IMG/VR virus record: IMGVR_UViG_3300034022_000226
Coordinates: 1 to 40,263 of that record
Origin: a virus
Length of the DNA: 40,263 nucleotides
Reading direction: 5' to 3' (one strand)
Shown: piece by piece, positions 9,282-19,633 of the stretch
Layout of the letters: every line of letters starts with the position of its first letter
How positions within the stretch are numbered: the first letter of the stretch is position 1
Position numbers and translations under genes: made by a program
Notes under the pieces: generated by a model
What the model was told of the DNA's origin: nothing
Seen by the model: the letters and a program-made list of their open reading frames with translations, nothing else
Databases searched by the model: none

Positions 9282-10205
9282 ATGGCATATATATCACAAT
9301 ATGAATATTATGAAAATGGAGGTGTAGTCCCTGAAGATAAAAATTGGGGATCATACCAATATGTTAGTTTGACGGACATTGTTAATAACTTTTTATTAAT
9401 GTACTCAGGAAACCATTCATTGGTTAACAATGAAGAGCGTTTCAAGGTATTGTTCCACGCTAAACGTGCAATACAAGAATTAAATTACGATGCATTTAAG
9501 GAGATTAAAATATTAGAATTAACAGTACCTGATAATTTAAGGTACATATTACCATCTGATTACGTCAATTGGGTTCGTGTATCGTTGTATAAAGATGGAT
9601 GGTTGCGTCCATTATCTGAGAATATTCAAACACTTTCATCAAGAGCATATCTTCAAGACAATACAGGAAGGATTTTATTTGACCAAGATGGTAATGCACT
9701 TTCTCCTCAATACTCAGAGATAGACTACGACAGGCTAACGCATATTAAAAAAAGTATATACCTTAATCAAGGAAGCCAATTTAATGGTCAACTTGGATGG
9801 AATTATGATGGTATGTGGTATTTTGATTACAGTATAGGAACAGCGTATGGATTAAATACTGAGACAGCTAATTTTAATCCTACATTTAATATTGAAAGAA
9901 AGACAGGAGTTATTAATTTTGACTCGTCAATGGCAGGAGAATCTTGTATTCTTGAGTATATATCAGATGGTATGGAGCAAGGAGACAACTCTTTAATAAC
10001 AGTAAATAAGTTATTTGAGGCATATGTTTATGCAGCAGTTGAGTATGAGATATTGAGTTCTAAACTTGGTATACAAGAATATATTATTGCTCGTTCTCGT
10101 AAAAAAAGAAAAGCATTGTTAAATAATGCAAAGATTAGAATCAGTAACATTCATCCCGGCAGACTCTTAATGAATATGAGAGGTATGGACAAGCAAATAA
10201 AATAA
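9282..10205 (+). CDS. Putative head-tail adaptor / tail tubular-like protein
   Basis: 307 aa. The segment VSLTDIVNNFLLMYSG, the FHAKRAIQELNYD helix (about residues 65-78) and PSDYVNWVRVSLYKDGWLRP (about residues 88-107) are familiar from connector proteins of Bacteroidota podoviruses annotated as tail tubular or P22 gp4-like. It would form a ring below the portal. The C-terminus is basic (RSRKKRKALLNNAKIR). It sits 14 bases after the previous gene and one base before the next, so it belongs to one transcript with them. The name rests on remembered family patterns. Confidence 0.6.
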   Translation: MAYISQYEYYENGGVVPEDKNWGSYQYVSLTDIVNNFLLMYSGNHSLVNNEERFKVLFHAKRAIQELNYDAFKEIKILELTVPDNLRYILPSDYVNWVRVSLYKDGWLRPLSENIQTLSSRAYLQDNTGRILFDQDGNALSPQYSEIDYDRLTHIKKSIYLNQGSQFNGQLGWNYDGMWYFDYSIGTAYGLNTETANFNPTFNIERKTGVINFDSSMAGESCILEYISDGMEQGDNSLITVNKLFEAYVYAAVEYEILSSKLGIQEYIIARSRKKRKALLNNAKIRISNIHPGRLLMNMRGMDKQIK

Positions 10206-10206
10206 A

Positions 10207-13200
10207 ATGGCAAATTTCACAAGGAACTTTATAGCAGGAAGGATGAATAAGGTTGTTGACCAACGTCTTTTACCTGAAGGTGAGTATATTGATGCTATGA
10301 ATATTAGGATGGGTTCTACAGAGAACTCAGAGATTGGTGTTATTGAAAATACAAAAGGCAATCTACCTATTATACCATTAACATATATAGATGGAACACC
10401 ATTAAGTGCAACTGCAAGATGTATTGGTGCTATTCAAGATAGTGCTAACGAGACTATATATTGGTTTGTTCACGATGATAATTTTAGTGTTGGAGCTACA
10501 GGTAAACTTGATTTAATAGTATCTTATAATGTATATACAAAATTATTGACATACCACGTTATTAGCATTAATGATGGTAGTAATGTAGATACAACTTTAA
10601 ATTTCAATCCAAGTTATCTTATTACAGGAGTTGACATTATTAATGGGTTGTTATTTTTTACTGATGATTACAATGCTCCAAGATTTATTAATGTATCAAG
10701 GAATTACGCTAATCCAATTGCCAACATAGACCAAACAAGTGCAGAGTCTTTGCTTGTAATTAAAAAACCACCTACTGAATCTCCTTCTATTGAGCCTATT
10801 GTAACAAGTGGGCAAGAGAATTATTTAGATACAAGATTTATTTGTTTTGCATATAGGTACTTGTATATTGATGGAGAGTATAGTGCAACATCACAATGGT
10901 CTCAACCTTCATTTATTCCAAATCCTTTTAGTTTTAGTATAGGAAGTTTCTTAAATGAAGGGATGACTAACTTTTGCAATTCAGTTATAATAACTTATGA
11001 CTCAGGTGGTCCACTTGTAGTTGGTATTGACTTATTATTTAAACAATCTAATAGTAATATTATTAAAGTTATTGAGAAATTAAATAAGTTAAATTTAGGA
11101 TTTGCAAATAATACTGATTATAATTATACATTTACAAATAGCAAAATTTTTACAATATTAGCTGAAAGTGAATTATTGAGATTATATGATAATGTACCTA
11201 GATACGCTAAGGCTCAAACAATTATGGGCAACAGGTTAATGTATGGTAATTATGTTGAAGGATATAATTTAGTTGATGAGTTTGGTAGTCCTATTAAATT
11301 TGAATATACTACTGAGTTAATATCTACTCCTATAGGAAATTCAGATATTATTGATGGATCAAATTCAAGTAATTACACAATTGATATACCTACAAATATT
11401 GCAGATTCTGAAGTAACATTTGACTTAACAGGGCAAAATTTAGTTCAAGGAGCTTCTTTTAATTTAGAAGTAAGTATAACTCATTCTCAATTTACAGGTC
11501 AAACACCTTTTCCTACTGAAACTACAGATGTAGTAGTATTAAATTTTGCATTTTTTTTATCTACATCATATACATCAGTATATGCATTAGCAACAAGCAT
11601 TGAATTTCAAAATGCAATAGGAACTGCTTTAAATATACAAACAGTACCTGCTAATTATTGTACAGGAATAACATTTACTGATTCAGTAAATTGTGCTCTT
11701 CCTAATAACTTAGATGCATATATAAAATCAGGAAGTGGTATTAGTGCTGTTGGTCAGCCTGTTACAATTATAACAAGTCCCGGAAGTAGTATAATAGGAC
11801 TTCAGTTTCTTGCAATGCAATATGTAGATAACATAATAACTCCAACTCAAACTTTTTATGAGTATTATGAAACATTGTATGTAAATGCCACTTTTCAAGA
11901 AATAGCAAATCCACAAAGTTTACATAGTAATCGTGATTACGAGATTGGCATAGTTTATATGGATGAATTTAATAGAGCAACAACTGCTTTAGTTAGTCCA
12001 AATAATACTGAACACGTTCCTTGTGGATTTTCTTCTTATCAAAATTCTATACAAGTAACTATACCACCTACTCAATTACCTCCTGCTTGGGCAAAAAGAT
12101 ATAAGTTTGTTATTAAGCCTGATGAAGAAAATTATGAGACAATTTATTGTAGTATATACTTCCAAGACCCATTAACAAATAACGCATACCTTTTACTTGA
12201 AGGTGAAAATGCAAGAAAAACAGAGGTAGGTGATAGATTAATTGTAAAAGCTGATTCAAATGGAGCAATTTCTAGTTGTGTTTATACAACTGTGTTAGAA
12301 AAATCTGCTCAAACATCAAATTTCATTGAAATACCAAGTGAATTAGACCCTACTGTTTTTATACCTGTTCCTGCAGGAGTGTATATTAAAGTAAATCCAA
12401 ATAGTTTTACTGTTGTTCAAGATGAATTAGCTGTTATTGCTCCCGGAAAAAAACTTGTAACTGCTCCAAGTCCTACATTTGCTCCCGGATATTTTCCAAC
12501 ACTTCATTATCCAATGAATATAACTAGAACAGCAGGATTTGATCCATTAAATCTTACTTGGATATATTCTGATTATACTGTTCCATCAGGAAGTAGGATT
12601 ATTATGAGCATAAAACAATATAGAGTAGGGGTAGGTTGTAATTGTAATGAAAGGTCAAGTACATTAGAAAAAACTATAATAGCTTCTAGGAATTATGATA
12701 ATATGTATGATTGGTGGATAGGAGATAATATTGATCAACTTTTAAACGATGCTATAGTAACTGCATCTTGTGGTAACACCCCTTCTGTAAATACATTTAT
12801 TCCCGGACTTCTTAATCCAACTGCACCTACAGGAATAGGTACAAACTATTATCAATTTTATAGAAATACAACTACTAATGAGTTAGAATTAATGATTACA
12901 GGTACAGTAAGTTGTTATGGTATTGGATTTCCAAATAGTCGTGCTTCTAATGTTGAAGCAAATTTTACAGTATATCGTGCTGAAAATAATTTAATATTTG
13001 AAACAGAACCATCTGATGCTTTACCTGATGTATTTTTTGAAAATGAAATGTCATTTGCTATTACAGGTGGTAATCATATGGGTAATATTCAAAACCAAAA
13101 TATAGGTACGAGTACACCTGCAATTGTTGATACTAAATTTTTTAACTGTTTTGCATTCGGAAATGGAGCAGAAAGTTATAAAATTCGTGACTCAATTATT

Positions 13201-14655
13201 GGTAGGTCTTTTAATTTTGGTAATAGAGTTACAAGTGTTTCTGCACAAGACTACAAAGCAACTGATAGATTCTCAGATATTACTTATAGTGGTGTATATA
13301 ATGCTGAGTCAAATATAAATAAGCTAAATGAATTTAATCTAGGACTATTAAACTATAAAAACTTAGAGACATCATTTGGAGATATTTTTGTATTGGATGG
13401 TAGGCAAACTGATGTGCTTGTTTTACAAGAAGACAAGATATCATATGTATTATCGGGTAAGAATTTATTGTCAGATTCTACAGGTGGTGGTGCAGTAACC
13501 TCCGTTCCTGAAGTATTAGGTACTCAAATTGCTCGTACTGAGAAGTATGGCATTAGTTTTAATCCTGAGAGTTATATCCAATGGGGATACGATAGATATT
13601 TTACAGATGTAAAACGTGGTGTAGTTATCCAACTAAGAGGCGATTCAAGCTCAAATGACCAACTAAAGGTGGTATCTGAAATGAATATGAGGACTTGGTT
13701 TAGAGATACATTTAACGAGTCATTTAATACACAAAAACTTGGTGGGTTTGATCCATATATGAATGAATATGTTTTGTCAAACAATGACATAGCGTTACCA
13801 TCTAATCCTCAATGTATAAACTGTGGTATTTCTCAAGTATTTAACTTGTCAACAGGAGAAGAAGAGATAAAACAAATGATTTATTGTGTTGATTTAGGTC
13901 CAACAATTGGATTGTCTGATATTGTTTATGGAGTTATAGCTATATCAGTAGGAGCTGAATTTGAGATAATTGTTGATTATAATGGCACTATTGATACCAC
14001 AGGATTAGTAAATACTTCAGGCACTTTAACATTTGACAAAGACACTGTTTCGGTAGAAACTGCAACTATTACAATAAATTACACAGGAGATATTACATTA
14101 AGTGTTCTTGCTGATTGTTGTAATGCTGCTTCTTTAAGTATCGTGCAAATTGTTCTTACAAGTGATTCTAGTTCAGGAGATACAGTTCATACTCAATATA
14201 GGTTTGTAAGTGGAGCATTTGTTTCTCCATTGCAGTCAAGTTTTGTAATCTTTGCTGATGGGACTACTAATCCACTTGTTTCAAGGTACAATATAACAAC
14301 AGACTTTGTTGGTACGGGAGGATTTCCACCTGCAGGAAGTGTAATGAGTTTAATTTCAAACCAATTTGCAACTGATACATTTGTATTTGATACAGCTAAT
14401 GACAAATTTAAGTACCTTGTTTCAGACACTTTATATGCAAATACTACTGTTGATATAAATACTTTGTTAGGTTTAGCAACAACTGCAACACCTAATTTAG
14501 GTAGTGGATCATATAATTATGCAGACTTTACTGTTCCAACACTTGAAAATTATTTATATTTGATATGGGATTTCAGAAAATCAGTTCCTGTTACACTTTG
14601 TTATTCAGATATAGATTTAGATGACGTTTGTTGTAACTGTGGAGTAGCACCTTAA
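10207..14655 (+). CDS. Giant tail stabilization / hub protein
   Basis: 1482 aa. The N-terminus (NFIAGRMNKVVDQRLLPEGE, then YIDAMNIRMG) is the recognisable start of proteins annotated as phage stabilization protein in Bacteroidota phages, thought to plug or extend the podovirus tail (compare P22 gp10 and the crAss muzzle). The sequence is beta-rich throughout, with Asn/Thr/Ser repeats and few helices. Cysteine clusters occur as GVGCNCNERS (about residue 815), ADCCNAAS and the C-terminal DDVCCNCGVAP. No signal peptide or membrane segment is seen. It ends in TAA and is in the same frame as the next gene, with three codons between the stop and the next ATG. Confidence 0.7.
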   Translation: MANFTRNFIAGRMNKVVDQRLLPEGEYIDAMNIRMGSTENSEIGVIENTKGNLPIIPLTYIDGTPLSATARCIGAIQDSANETIYWFVHDDNFSVGATGKLDLIVSYNVYTKLLTYHVISINDGSNVDTTLNFNPSYLITGVDIINGLLFFTDDYNAPRFINVSRNYANPIANIDQTSAESLLVIKKPPTESPSIEPIVTSGQENYLDTRFICFAYRYLYIDGEYSATSQWSQPSFIPNPFSFSIGSFLNEGMTNFCNSVIITYDSGGPLVVGIDLLFKQSNSNIIKVIEKLNKLNLGFANNTDYNYTFTNSKIFTILAESELLRLYDNVPRYAKAQTIMGNRLMYGNYVEGYNLVDEFGSPIKFEYTTELISTPIGNSDIIDGSNSSNYTIDIPTNIADSEVTFDLTGQNLVQGASFNLEVSITHSQFTGQTPFPTETTDVVVLNFAFFLSTSYTSVYALATSIEFQNAIGTALNIQTVPANYCTGITFTDSVNCALPNNLDAYIKSGSGISAVGQPVTIITSPGSSIIGLQFLAMQYVDNIITPTQTFYEYYETLYVNATFQEIANPQSLHSNRDYEIGIVYMDEFNRATTALVSPNNTEHVPCGFSSYQNSIQVTIPPTQLPPAWAKRYKFVIKPDEENYETIYCSIYFQDPLTNNAYLLLEGENARKTEVGDRLIVKADSNGAISSCVYTTVLEKSAQTSNFIEIPSELDPTVFIPVPAGVYIKVNPNSFTVVQDELAVIAPGKKLVTAPSPTFAPGYFPTLHYPMNITRTAGFDPLNLTWIYSDYTVPSGSRIIMSIKQYRVGVGCNCNERSSTLEKTIIASRNYDNMYDWWIGDNIDQLLNDAIVTASCGNTPSVNTFIPGLLNPTAPTGIGTNYYQFYRNTTTNELELMITGTVSCYGIGFPNSRASNVEANFTVYRAENNLIFETEPSDALPDVFFENEMSFAITGGNHMGNIQNQNIGTSTPAIVDTKFFNCFAFGNGAESYKIRDSIIGRSFNFGNRVTSVSAQDYKATDRFSDITYSGVYNAESNINKLNEFNLGLLNYKNLETSFGDIFVLDGRQTDVLVLQEDKISYVLSGKNLLSDSTGGGAVTSVPEVLGTQIARTEKYGISFNPESYIQWGYDRYFTDVKRGVVIQLRGDSSSNDQLKVVSEMNMRTWFRDTFNESFNTQKLGGFDPYMNEYVLSNNDIALPSNPQCINCGISQVFNLSTGEEEIKQMIYCVDLGPTIGLSDIVYGVIAISVGAEFEIIVDYNGTIDTTGLVNTSGTLTFDKDTVSVETATITINYTGDITLSVLADCCNAASLSIVQIVLTSDSSSGDTVHTQYRFVSGAFVSPLQSSFVIFADGTTNPLVSRYNITTDFVGTGGFPPAGSVMSLISNQFATDTFVFDTANDKFKYLVSDTLYANTTVDINTLLGLATTATPNLGSGSYNYADFTVPTLENYLYLIWDFRKSVPVTLCYSDIDLDDVCCNCGVAP

Positions 14656-14664
14656 AAAAAACAT

Positions 14665-15966
14665 ATGGCAATAAGTTCATCATATTATATAAATGCACCC
14701 TCTCTTGGGTCAGCAACTGCTGTATTTACAGACAGTTCATTGTTAACGTGTGCTGCTGATGGGTTCTATTCAGATGGTGTTATATCAAGAGAACAAGTAG
14801 GTTGCGTATTGTTGCCACAACAAACTTGTCCATCTTGTGCTACACCTTGTGGTACGATTATATCAGCAAGTGGAGAGCAAGGAATTTATTTGCTTGACAT
14901 AGAAACAGGAAACACAGGTGGTGATGTAGGTGCTGTTATAGTAAGATTTGAACCATACGGTGTACCTGATGGGATAAGAGCCACACTTGGGGTAAATGTC
15001 TATAATAAATTAACATCATCAGTAGATGGTTTACACGAAAGTACAAATGCAGGATCGTTTACATTTGTAGGTGAAATAGGGTCTGATTGCGGAATATCAG
15101 GAACAACTTACCCTGCTTTAACTGAATATTTATACAATGGTACATCATTTGTTGCAACAGGAGGCACTCAAAGTGTAACTGTCGCACCGGGAGATGTATC
15201 TTTAGGAGCAACAGCTCCTGGAAATTGCTTAATGGTTATACCAAAAACTACAGCATCTCCTTCAATAATTAATTTTGAGGTAGTTGGTCCTTGTAGTGGA
15301 ACAGCTTGGGACATATCAGTAGCTTGTCCTGTATTACTTACAGGATTTAGTTCAAGTGTAATGGCTGCTAGTTCAGCAGCAGCTTGTTTACTATCTGAAA
15401 CAGTTACTTATTATAATGCATCATTGGCAAATACTCCGGGCACTATTGGGTTATATGACTTTGTATATTTAGATGCTTATGGCTCTACTCAATTACCTGC
15501 AGGATTTTACCTTGCCACAGGGTCAATAACAGGTGGGAATGATTGGTTTGAAGTAGATGCTGATGGAGTTGTAATTAGTTTAGGAGTTTGTACACCACCT
15601 GCTGTAACAACATTTACAGGAGACTTTACTTTATGTGTACAGGCAGGAGCTACTGCAGATTACAGAGCACAGGACGGAAGTGCTACTTCAGGACACTTTA
15701 CAACAACAGCTACCATAATAGCTCCTAATTGCAGTGGACCTGTTAATGTTAGTGGAACTTTAACATCTGCACAAGGACCGTTAATAATTTTAGTTCCATC
15801 TGTTCCTAGTGGAAGCACAGCTACAATTGTTGCGCAGGGTATTGGAGCTACCAATGCTGTTATTACAACAGGTGTGGTAAGTGGTATTTTACGAATTATA
15901 ATAACACCAAATAGCTATCCTTCAACTGTTACATTAAATGGAACATTAACTGTTACGTTCCCATAA
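14665..15966 (+). CDS. Tail spike / fibre-like structural protein
   Basis: 433 aa, almost entirely beta-type sequence rich in Gly, Thr, Ser and Val. The N-terminus (YYINAPSLGSATAVFTDSSL followed by DGFYSDG) is a small domain often seen in tail proteins of Bacteroidota phages, commonly just after a Cys-rich CCxC motif. Here that motif ends the previous protein. A second Cys cluster (CPSCATPCG, about residues 55-63) follows. The C-terminal 120 residues look like an Ig-like or carbohydrate-facing domain. A role at the tail tip or in receptor contact is inferred. Confidence 0.55.
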   Translation: MAISSSYYINAPSLGSATAVFTDSSLLTCAADGFYSDGVISREQVGCVLLPQQTCPSCATPCGTIISASGEQGIYLLDIETGNTGGDVGAVIVRFEPYGVPDGIRATLGVNVYNKLTSSVDGLHESTNAGSFTFVGEIGSDCGISGTTYPALTEYLYNGTSFVATGGTQSVTVAPGDVSLGATAPGNCLMVIPKTTASPSIINFEVVGPCSGTAWDISVACPVLLTGFSSSVMAASSAAACLLSETVTYYNASLANTPGTIGLYDFVYLDAYGSTQLPAGFYLATGSITGGNDWFEVDADGVVISLGVCTPPAVTTFTGDFTLCVQAGATADYRAQDGSATSGHFTTTATIIAPNCSGPVNVSGTLTSAQGPLIILVPSVPSGSTATIVAQGIGATNAVITTGVVSGILRIIITPNSYPSTVTLNGTLTVTFP

Positions 15967-15979
15967 ATAATAAATAAAA

Positions 15980-16765
15980 ATGGCAAATTATACATTGACA
16001 TATAGTGATATGGTTGGAGGATGGGTATCTTTTTACTCATACTACCCTGATTGGATGATTGGAATGAACAACTATTTCTATACTTTTAAAGGAGGAAATA
16101 TATATAGGCACAATGTAAATGCTCAAAGAAATACATTTTATGGTGAATTTACTCCTAGTACTCTACAAAGTGTATTAAATACGGCTCCTTTAGAGAACAA
16201 ATTATTTAAAACCATTAATCTTCAAGGAGATTCAATATGGAGTGTTACATTAGAAACAGACCTACAATACTCAGGGTATATAGAAAGTGCTTGGTTTGTA
16301 AAGAAAGAAGCCTCTTATTTTGCATTTATAAGGAACAACTCAGTAGGTGAACTTGCTCTTAGGAGCGTGAATGGTATAGGTAGAAGCTATCAAGTTACAG
16401 GAAGTGGAGTAGCAGTAGTAGTTAAATTCTCTGTTTCACCATTGATTTCTATAGGAAATATAATAAGTGTAGGAGATTACCTATACTTCTCATTGCCTCC
16501 TTATACTGCCCCTGTATTAGCAGGAAAGGTTACCTTAATTACAGTTGACCTTCCAAGTGGTGTAAACCAATTAACTATTGATACGACCATTCCGGGAACA
16601 ACCCCAATACCTATTCAAGATGCGTTTTTCTTATATATTAAAAACTCAGTAGCCGAGTCTCACGGAGTACTTGGTCACTACTGTACATTTAGTATTGAGA
16701 ATACATCAAGTAGCAAAATTGAGCTATTTGCAGTGCAATCAGAAGTAATGAAAAGTTTTCCTTAA
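15980..16765 (+). CDS. Tail hub-associated structural protein
   Basis: 261 aa. The beginning (TYSDMVGGWVSFYSYYPDWM followed by NNYFYTFKGGNIYRHN) is a pattern found in the stabilization/hub region of Bacteroidota phages, sometimes as the C-terminal part of the larger protein. The rest is beta-rich. It carries no catalytic motif. The 13-base A-rich gap to the previous gene suggests co-transcription. Likely a tail component next to the large hub protein. Confidence 0.55.
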   Translation: MANYTLTYSDMVGGWVSFYSYYPDWMIGMNNYFYTFKGGNIYRHNVNAQRNTFYGEFTPSTLQSVLNTAPLENKLFKTINLQGDSIWSVTLETDLQYSGYIESAWFVKKEASYFAFIRNNSVGELALRSVNGIGRSYQVTGSGVAVVVKFSVSPLISIGNIISVGDYLYFSLPPYTAPVLAGKVTLITVDLPSGVNQLTIDTTIPGTTPIPIQDAFFLYIKNSVAESHGVLGHYCTFSIENTSSSKIELFAVQSEVMKSFP

Positions 16766-16777
16766 ATTTGTGATAAT

Positions 16778-17188
16778 ATGGGGTTAAATATACGAGAACT
16801 AAACGAAAATGATTACGATGAAATTCTTGTAGGATGGTGGAAACAGTGGGGATGGGAACCTCCTAAAAGAGATTTCCTTCCAAATGATGGTAAAGGTGGT
16901 GTTATAGTGTATGATGAAGATGTTCCCGTTTGTGCAGGGTTTATGTACATAACCAACTCAAAAGCAGCGTGGGTAGATTGGATAATATCAAACAAGGAAT
17001 ACACAAAAAAACCACAAAGAAAGGATGCCATTAAGTTATTGGTATCAGCACTTACAGATATTTGTGAAAAATCAGGAAATAAATATATATACGCATTAAT
17101 TAAAAATGAGAGTCTTATAAATACATACCAAGATTTAGGGTATGTGCAAGGAAGTACTTACACAAAGGAAATGATAAAAATCTTATAA
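16778..17188 (+). CDS. GNAT-family N-acetyltransferase
   Basis: 136 aa with the GNAT layout: beta1 IRELNENDYDEI, a central strand pair GVIVYDEDVPVCAGFMYI, helix alpha3 after KPQRKDAIKLLVSALTDI, then IYALIKNESLINTYQDLGYV, the usual end of the fold. The acetyl-CoA pyrophosphate loop (R/QxxGxG/A) is not well conserved, so activity is uncertain. Family members transfer an acetyl group to an amine; the substrate here is unknown. Small GNAT genes within the structural block recur in Bacteroidota phages. An ATG follows TAAATTTG (16763-16770), a possible -7 box, though no -33 box is seen. Confidence 0.7.
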   Translation: MGLNIRELNENDYDEILVGWWKQWGWEPPKRDFLPNDGKGGVIVYDEDVPVCAGFMYITNSKAAWVDWIISNKEYTKKPQRKDAIKLLVSALTDICEKSGNKYIYALIKNESLINTYQDLGYVQGSTYTKEMIKIL

Positions 17189-17189
17189 T

Positions 17190-17738
17190 ATGGCAGTCAC
17201 AACAGCAGCAGTAATAGGTATAGTAGCAGCAGCAGGTTCAAGCACTATGTCCTTTGTACAAGCAGGTAATCAAAAGAAAGCACAACGTCAAGCTGAAGCA
17301 GATGCTGATAGAGCTATGCAAGCAGCTAGGCAAAAACTTGAAATAAATTATTATGACACATTAGCTGTACAAAAAGAACCGTATGAGTTAGAAAGAGAGG
17401 CACTATTAGCACAAGGAGCACAGGCTATACAAGCAGGTGTAGAAAGTGAAAGAGGTGTAGCAGCAACTGCAGGAAGAATACAAATGAGTATGAATGATGC
17501 ACAAGCAGGTGTAAGGTCTGCAATGGGTCAAGAGTTAAGTAATCTTGAAAAGATAAAGGTTCAAGAAGATAGTAGACTCCGTGATATAGGTACTCAATTA
17601 GATTTGGAAGAGGTTGCAGGTGCTCAATTAGCAGCAGCTAATAAGGAAGAGTTAAGTGCTAGATCATTGAAACAAGGTATGGAAGGTGTTACAAATTTAG
17701 GAAAACAAGTATTTAAAGCAGCTCCTTTATTTGGATAA
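17190..17738 (+). CDS. Small internal virion (ejection-like) protein
   Basis: 182 aa. The first 20 residues (TTAAVIGIVAAAGSSTMSFV) form a hydrophobic small-residue helix that could insert in a membrane. The rest is Ala/Gln/Glu-rich coiled-coil sequence. This matches the plan of T7 gp14-like internal virion proteins, which are ejected and sit in the host outer membrane during DNA entry. It begins one base after the GNAT stop and is followed by the 608-aa and 2290-aa proteins, reproducing a gp14-gp15-gp16-like order. Assigned by architecture and position. Confidence 0.55.
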   Translation: MAVTTAAVIGIVAAAGSSTMSFVQAGNQKKAQRQAEADADRAMQAARQKLEINYYDTLAVQKEPYELEREALLAQGAQAIQAGVESERGVAATAGRIQMSMNDAQAGVRSAMGQELSNLEKIKVQEDSRLRDIGTQLDLEEVAGAQLAAANKEELSARSLKQGMEGVTNLGKQVFKAAPLFG

Positions 17739-17785
17739 AATAATTAATATTGAAAAAAAGATTACCAATTTAAAGATAATAATCA

Positions 17786-19612
17786 ATGCCAACATATTAT
17801 AAATACGTAGAACGAAATGCAGAAAGTCAAGTAAATTGGGCAGAAGTCGGTAAGGATATTACCACTATGCTTGATGATGAGACAAAGATTAGGGAAGAAA
17901 AAAAAGCTGCTATCCAAAAAGCATTTCAAGATGATATGGAGGAACTTGCAAATGCTCCGCAAGGAAAATGGCAAGATGGTAATGATACTGTTAATAATTT
18001 TGCTCACGATATGATGGAGCAACAATTAATTGATAATAAACTTTTGAAGAGTGGTAAAATGAAACCTAGAGATTATACATTAAGAAGAGAAAATTATAAA
18101 TCTCAAACAAATGTGTTATTTGATTTACAAAAAACACTTCAATCTGAAAGAGAAAATACAATAGATTTATATCAAAAAGGAAAAATACAAGCGTTAAATA
18201 TATCCAATCAAGCTGATGTAGAAGCTTATAAAAATTTTAAAGATCGAAAAGCTATAATAAACCCTTTATCTGCTAATATTAGTATGGGATTATATGAAGA
18301 CCAAGTAGTAGATGGCAAGACTGTTCGTGTTTTAAAAAATAGTACTCCTGTAAATGTTTTAATGGGACAAATTGTTCAAAAAGTTCCTACATTACAAATT
18401 GAGGATATAATGAATAAGTGGGTACCTACAGTTGGAAAACAAAAAGATTATATATACCAAATAGCTACTAATTCAAAAGCAGGTAGCATTGTTGAGTTAA
18501 TGGGGGTTGGAGCATTAGATAACCTTGAAAAAGAACACCCTGAATTAAAGGATAAATTAGGAGATTATAAAAAAGTAATTGATGATTTTAATTTATCACT
18601 AACCCAACAAGTAAAAGCTTGGTTGCCTTCTCCGTATCAAGTTGCATCTATATTAACTGAGAACTTAGGAGGTAAATATAATGCTGATTCTTATGTTTGG
18701 GATGAAAATATAGCAAAAGCAGATAAAACTAAAATACTTAAAAAAGTTGATCCTTTAACAGGAATGGTTACTTTAGATGAGAATGCACCACACTATAAAG
18801 AACAAAAGCAAGAAGCGGAAGATTGGATTAGAACTTCATTATTAAATAAGCTTGATCAAGGAAGAAGTCTTACAGTTACAGGTACAACTCCTTATGCACC
18901 TCAACCACGTGAAGAATCTGAATATAAAGTAAGAACAAGAGAAGAGAATAAAGAAAAAATTTCAGTAGCAGGTTCTTGGAATGATATATATACAGCTAAA
19001 ACTGTAGCAGAAAAAAATGCAGCAGTAGGAACAATATTAGGTTCACCTGTAGCAAAAAAAGAAGGATTAATAGGAATAACTTTTGATGAAAAAGGGACTG
19101 CTTTTCTTAAATATGATAACCCTAAATTAGATCGTTTTATAAAAATGCTTGATGAAAATCAAAAACCTATTTCTTTAAAACAATGGTCAATATTAGGTGA
19201 TGAAATTCATAATATAACAGATGAGAAATTATTATCAAAAGCAAGAGGAGGAAGTTTTGGAGGATTAGAAGCAACAGAATGGAAGAAAGTTGAAGCGAAA
19301 AGACAAGGTGGAAAAGCGGAAGCACCTGTTGTAGAGATATTGCCTGAGTTGTTTAGAATAAAATCAAAAGAATCAAGTAAATCATTACAGAAAAAATTAG
19401 GTCCTACCTTTAAGGTAACTGATAAATCTCTTGGTGGACTTTTTGGTAATGATGTTGAAGTTATTGCTCCAAATGGTGAGCCATTTACTTATAATGCAGC
19501 TTCAAGTCAATCAGAAGCTGCAGTAGCAAAAGCTGACCTTGAGCAATTTATAAAAGATAATGGAGCACCTGTTTCAGGAGCGGCAACTACTACAGGTGGT
19601 GTTGTTAGGTAG
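17786..19612 (+). CDS. Putative internal virion / ejection protein
   Basis: 608 aa, not recognised by motif. Sequence is soluble, mixed-charge and mostly helical, with no membrane segment. It contains an internal Lys/Glu-rich stretch (EESEYKVRTREENKEKISVA, about residues 375-394), and the tail is Gly/Ala/Thr-rich. Its place between the small membrane-active protein and the giant protein suggests a T7 gp15-like or crAss cargo-like role in the ejected channel. The preceding gap is 47 bases and AT-rich with no terminator. Confidence 0.5.
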   Translation: MPTYYKYVERNAESQVNWAEVGKDITTMLDDETKIREEKKAAIQKAFQDDMEELANAPQGKWQDGNDTVNNFAHDMMEQQLIDNKLLKSGKMKPRDYTLRRENYKSQTNVLFDLQKTLQSERENTIDLYQKGKIQALNISNQADVEAYKNFKDRKAIINPLSANISMGLYEDQVVDGKTVRVLKNSTPVNVLMGQIVQKVPTLQIEDIMNKWVPTVGKQKDYIYQIATNSKAGSIVELMGVGALDNLEKEHPELKDKLGDYKKVIDDFNLSLTQQVKAWLPSPYQVASILTENLGGKYNADSYVWDENIAKADKTKILKKVDPLTGMVTLDENAPHYKEQKQEAEDWIRTSLLNKLDQGRSLTVTGTTPYAPQPREESEYKVRTREENKEKISVAGSWNDIYTAKTVAEKNAAVGTILGSPVAKKEGLIGITFDEKGTAFLKYDNPKLDRFIKMLDENQKPISLKQWSILGDEIHNITDEKLLSKARGGSFGGLEATEWKKVEAKRQGGKAEAPVVEILPELFRIKSKESSKSLQKKLGPTFKVTDKSLGGLFGNDVEVIAPNGEPFTYNAASSQSEAAVAKADLEQFIKDNGAPVSGAATTTGGVVR

Positions 19613-19633
19613 AAAAAAATAAAATAATTAATT

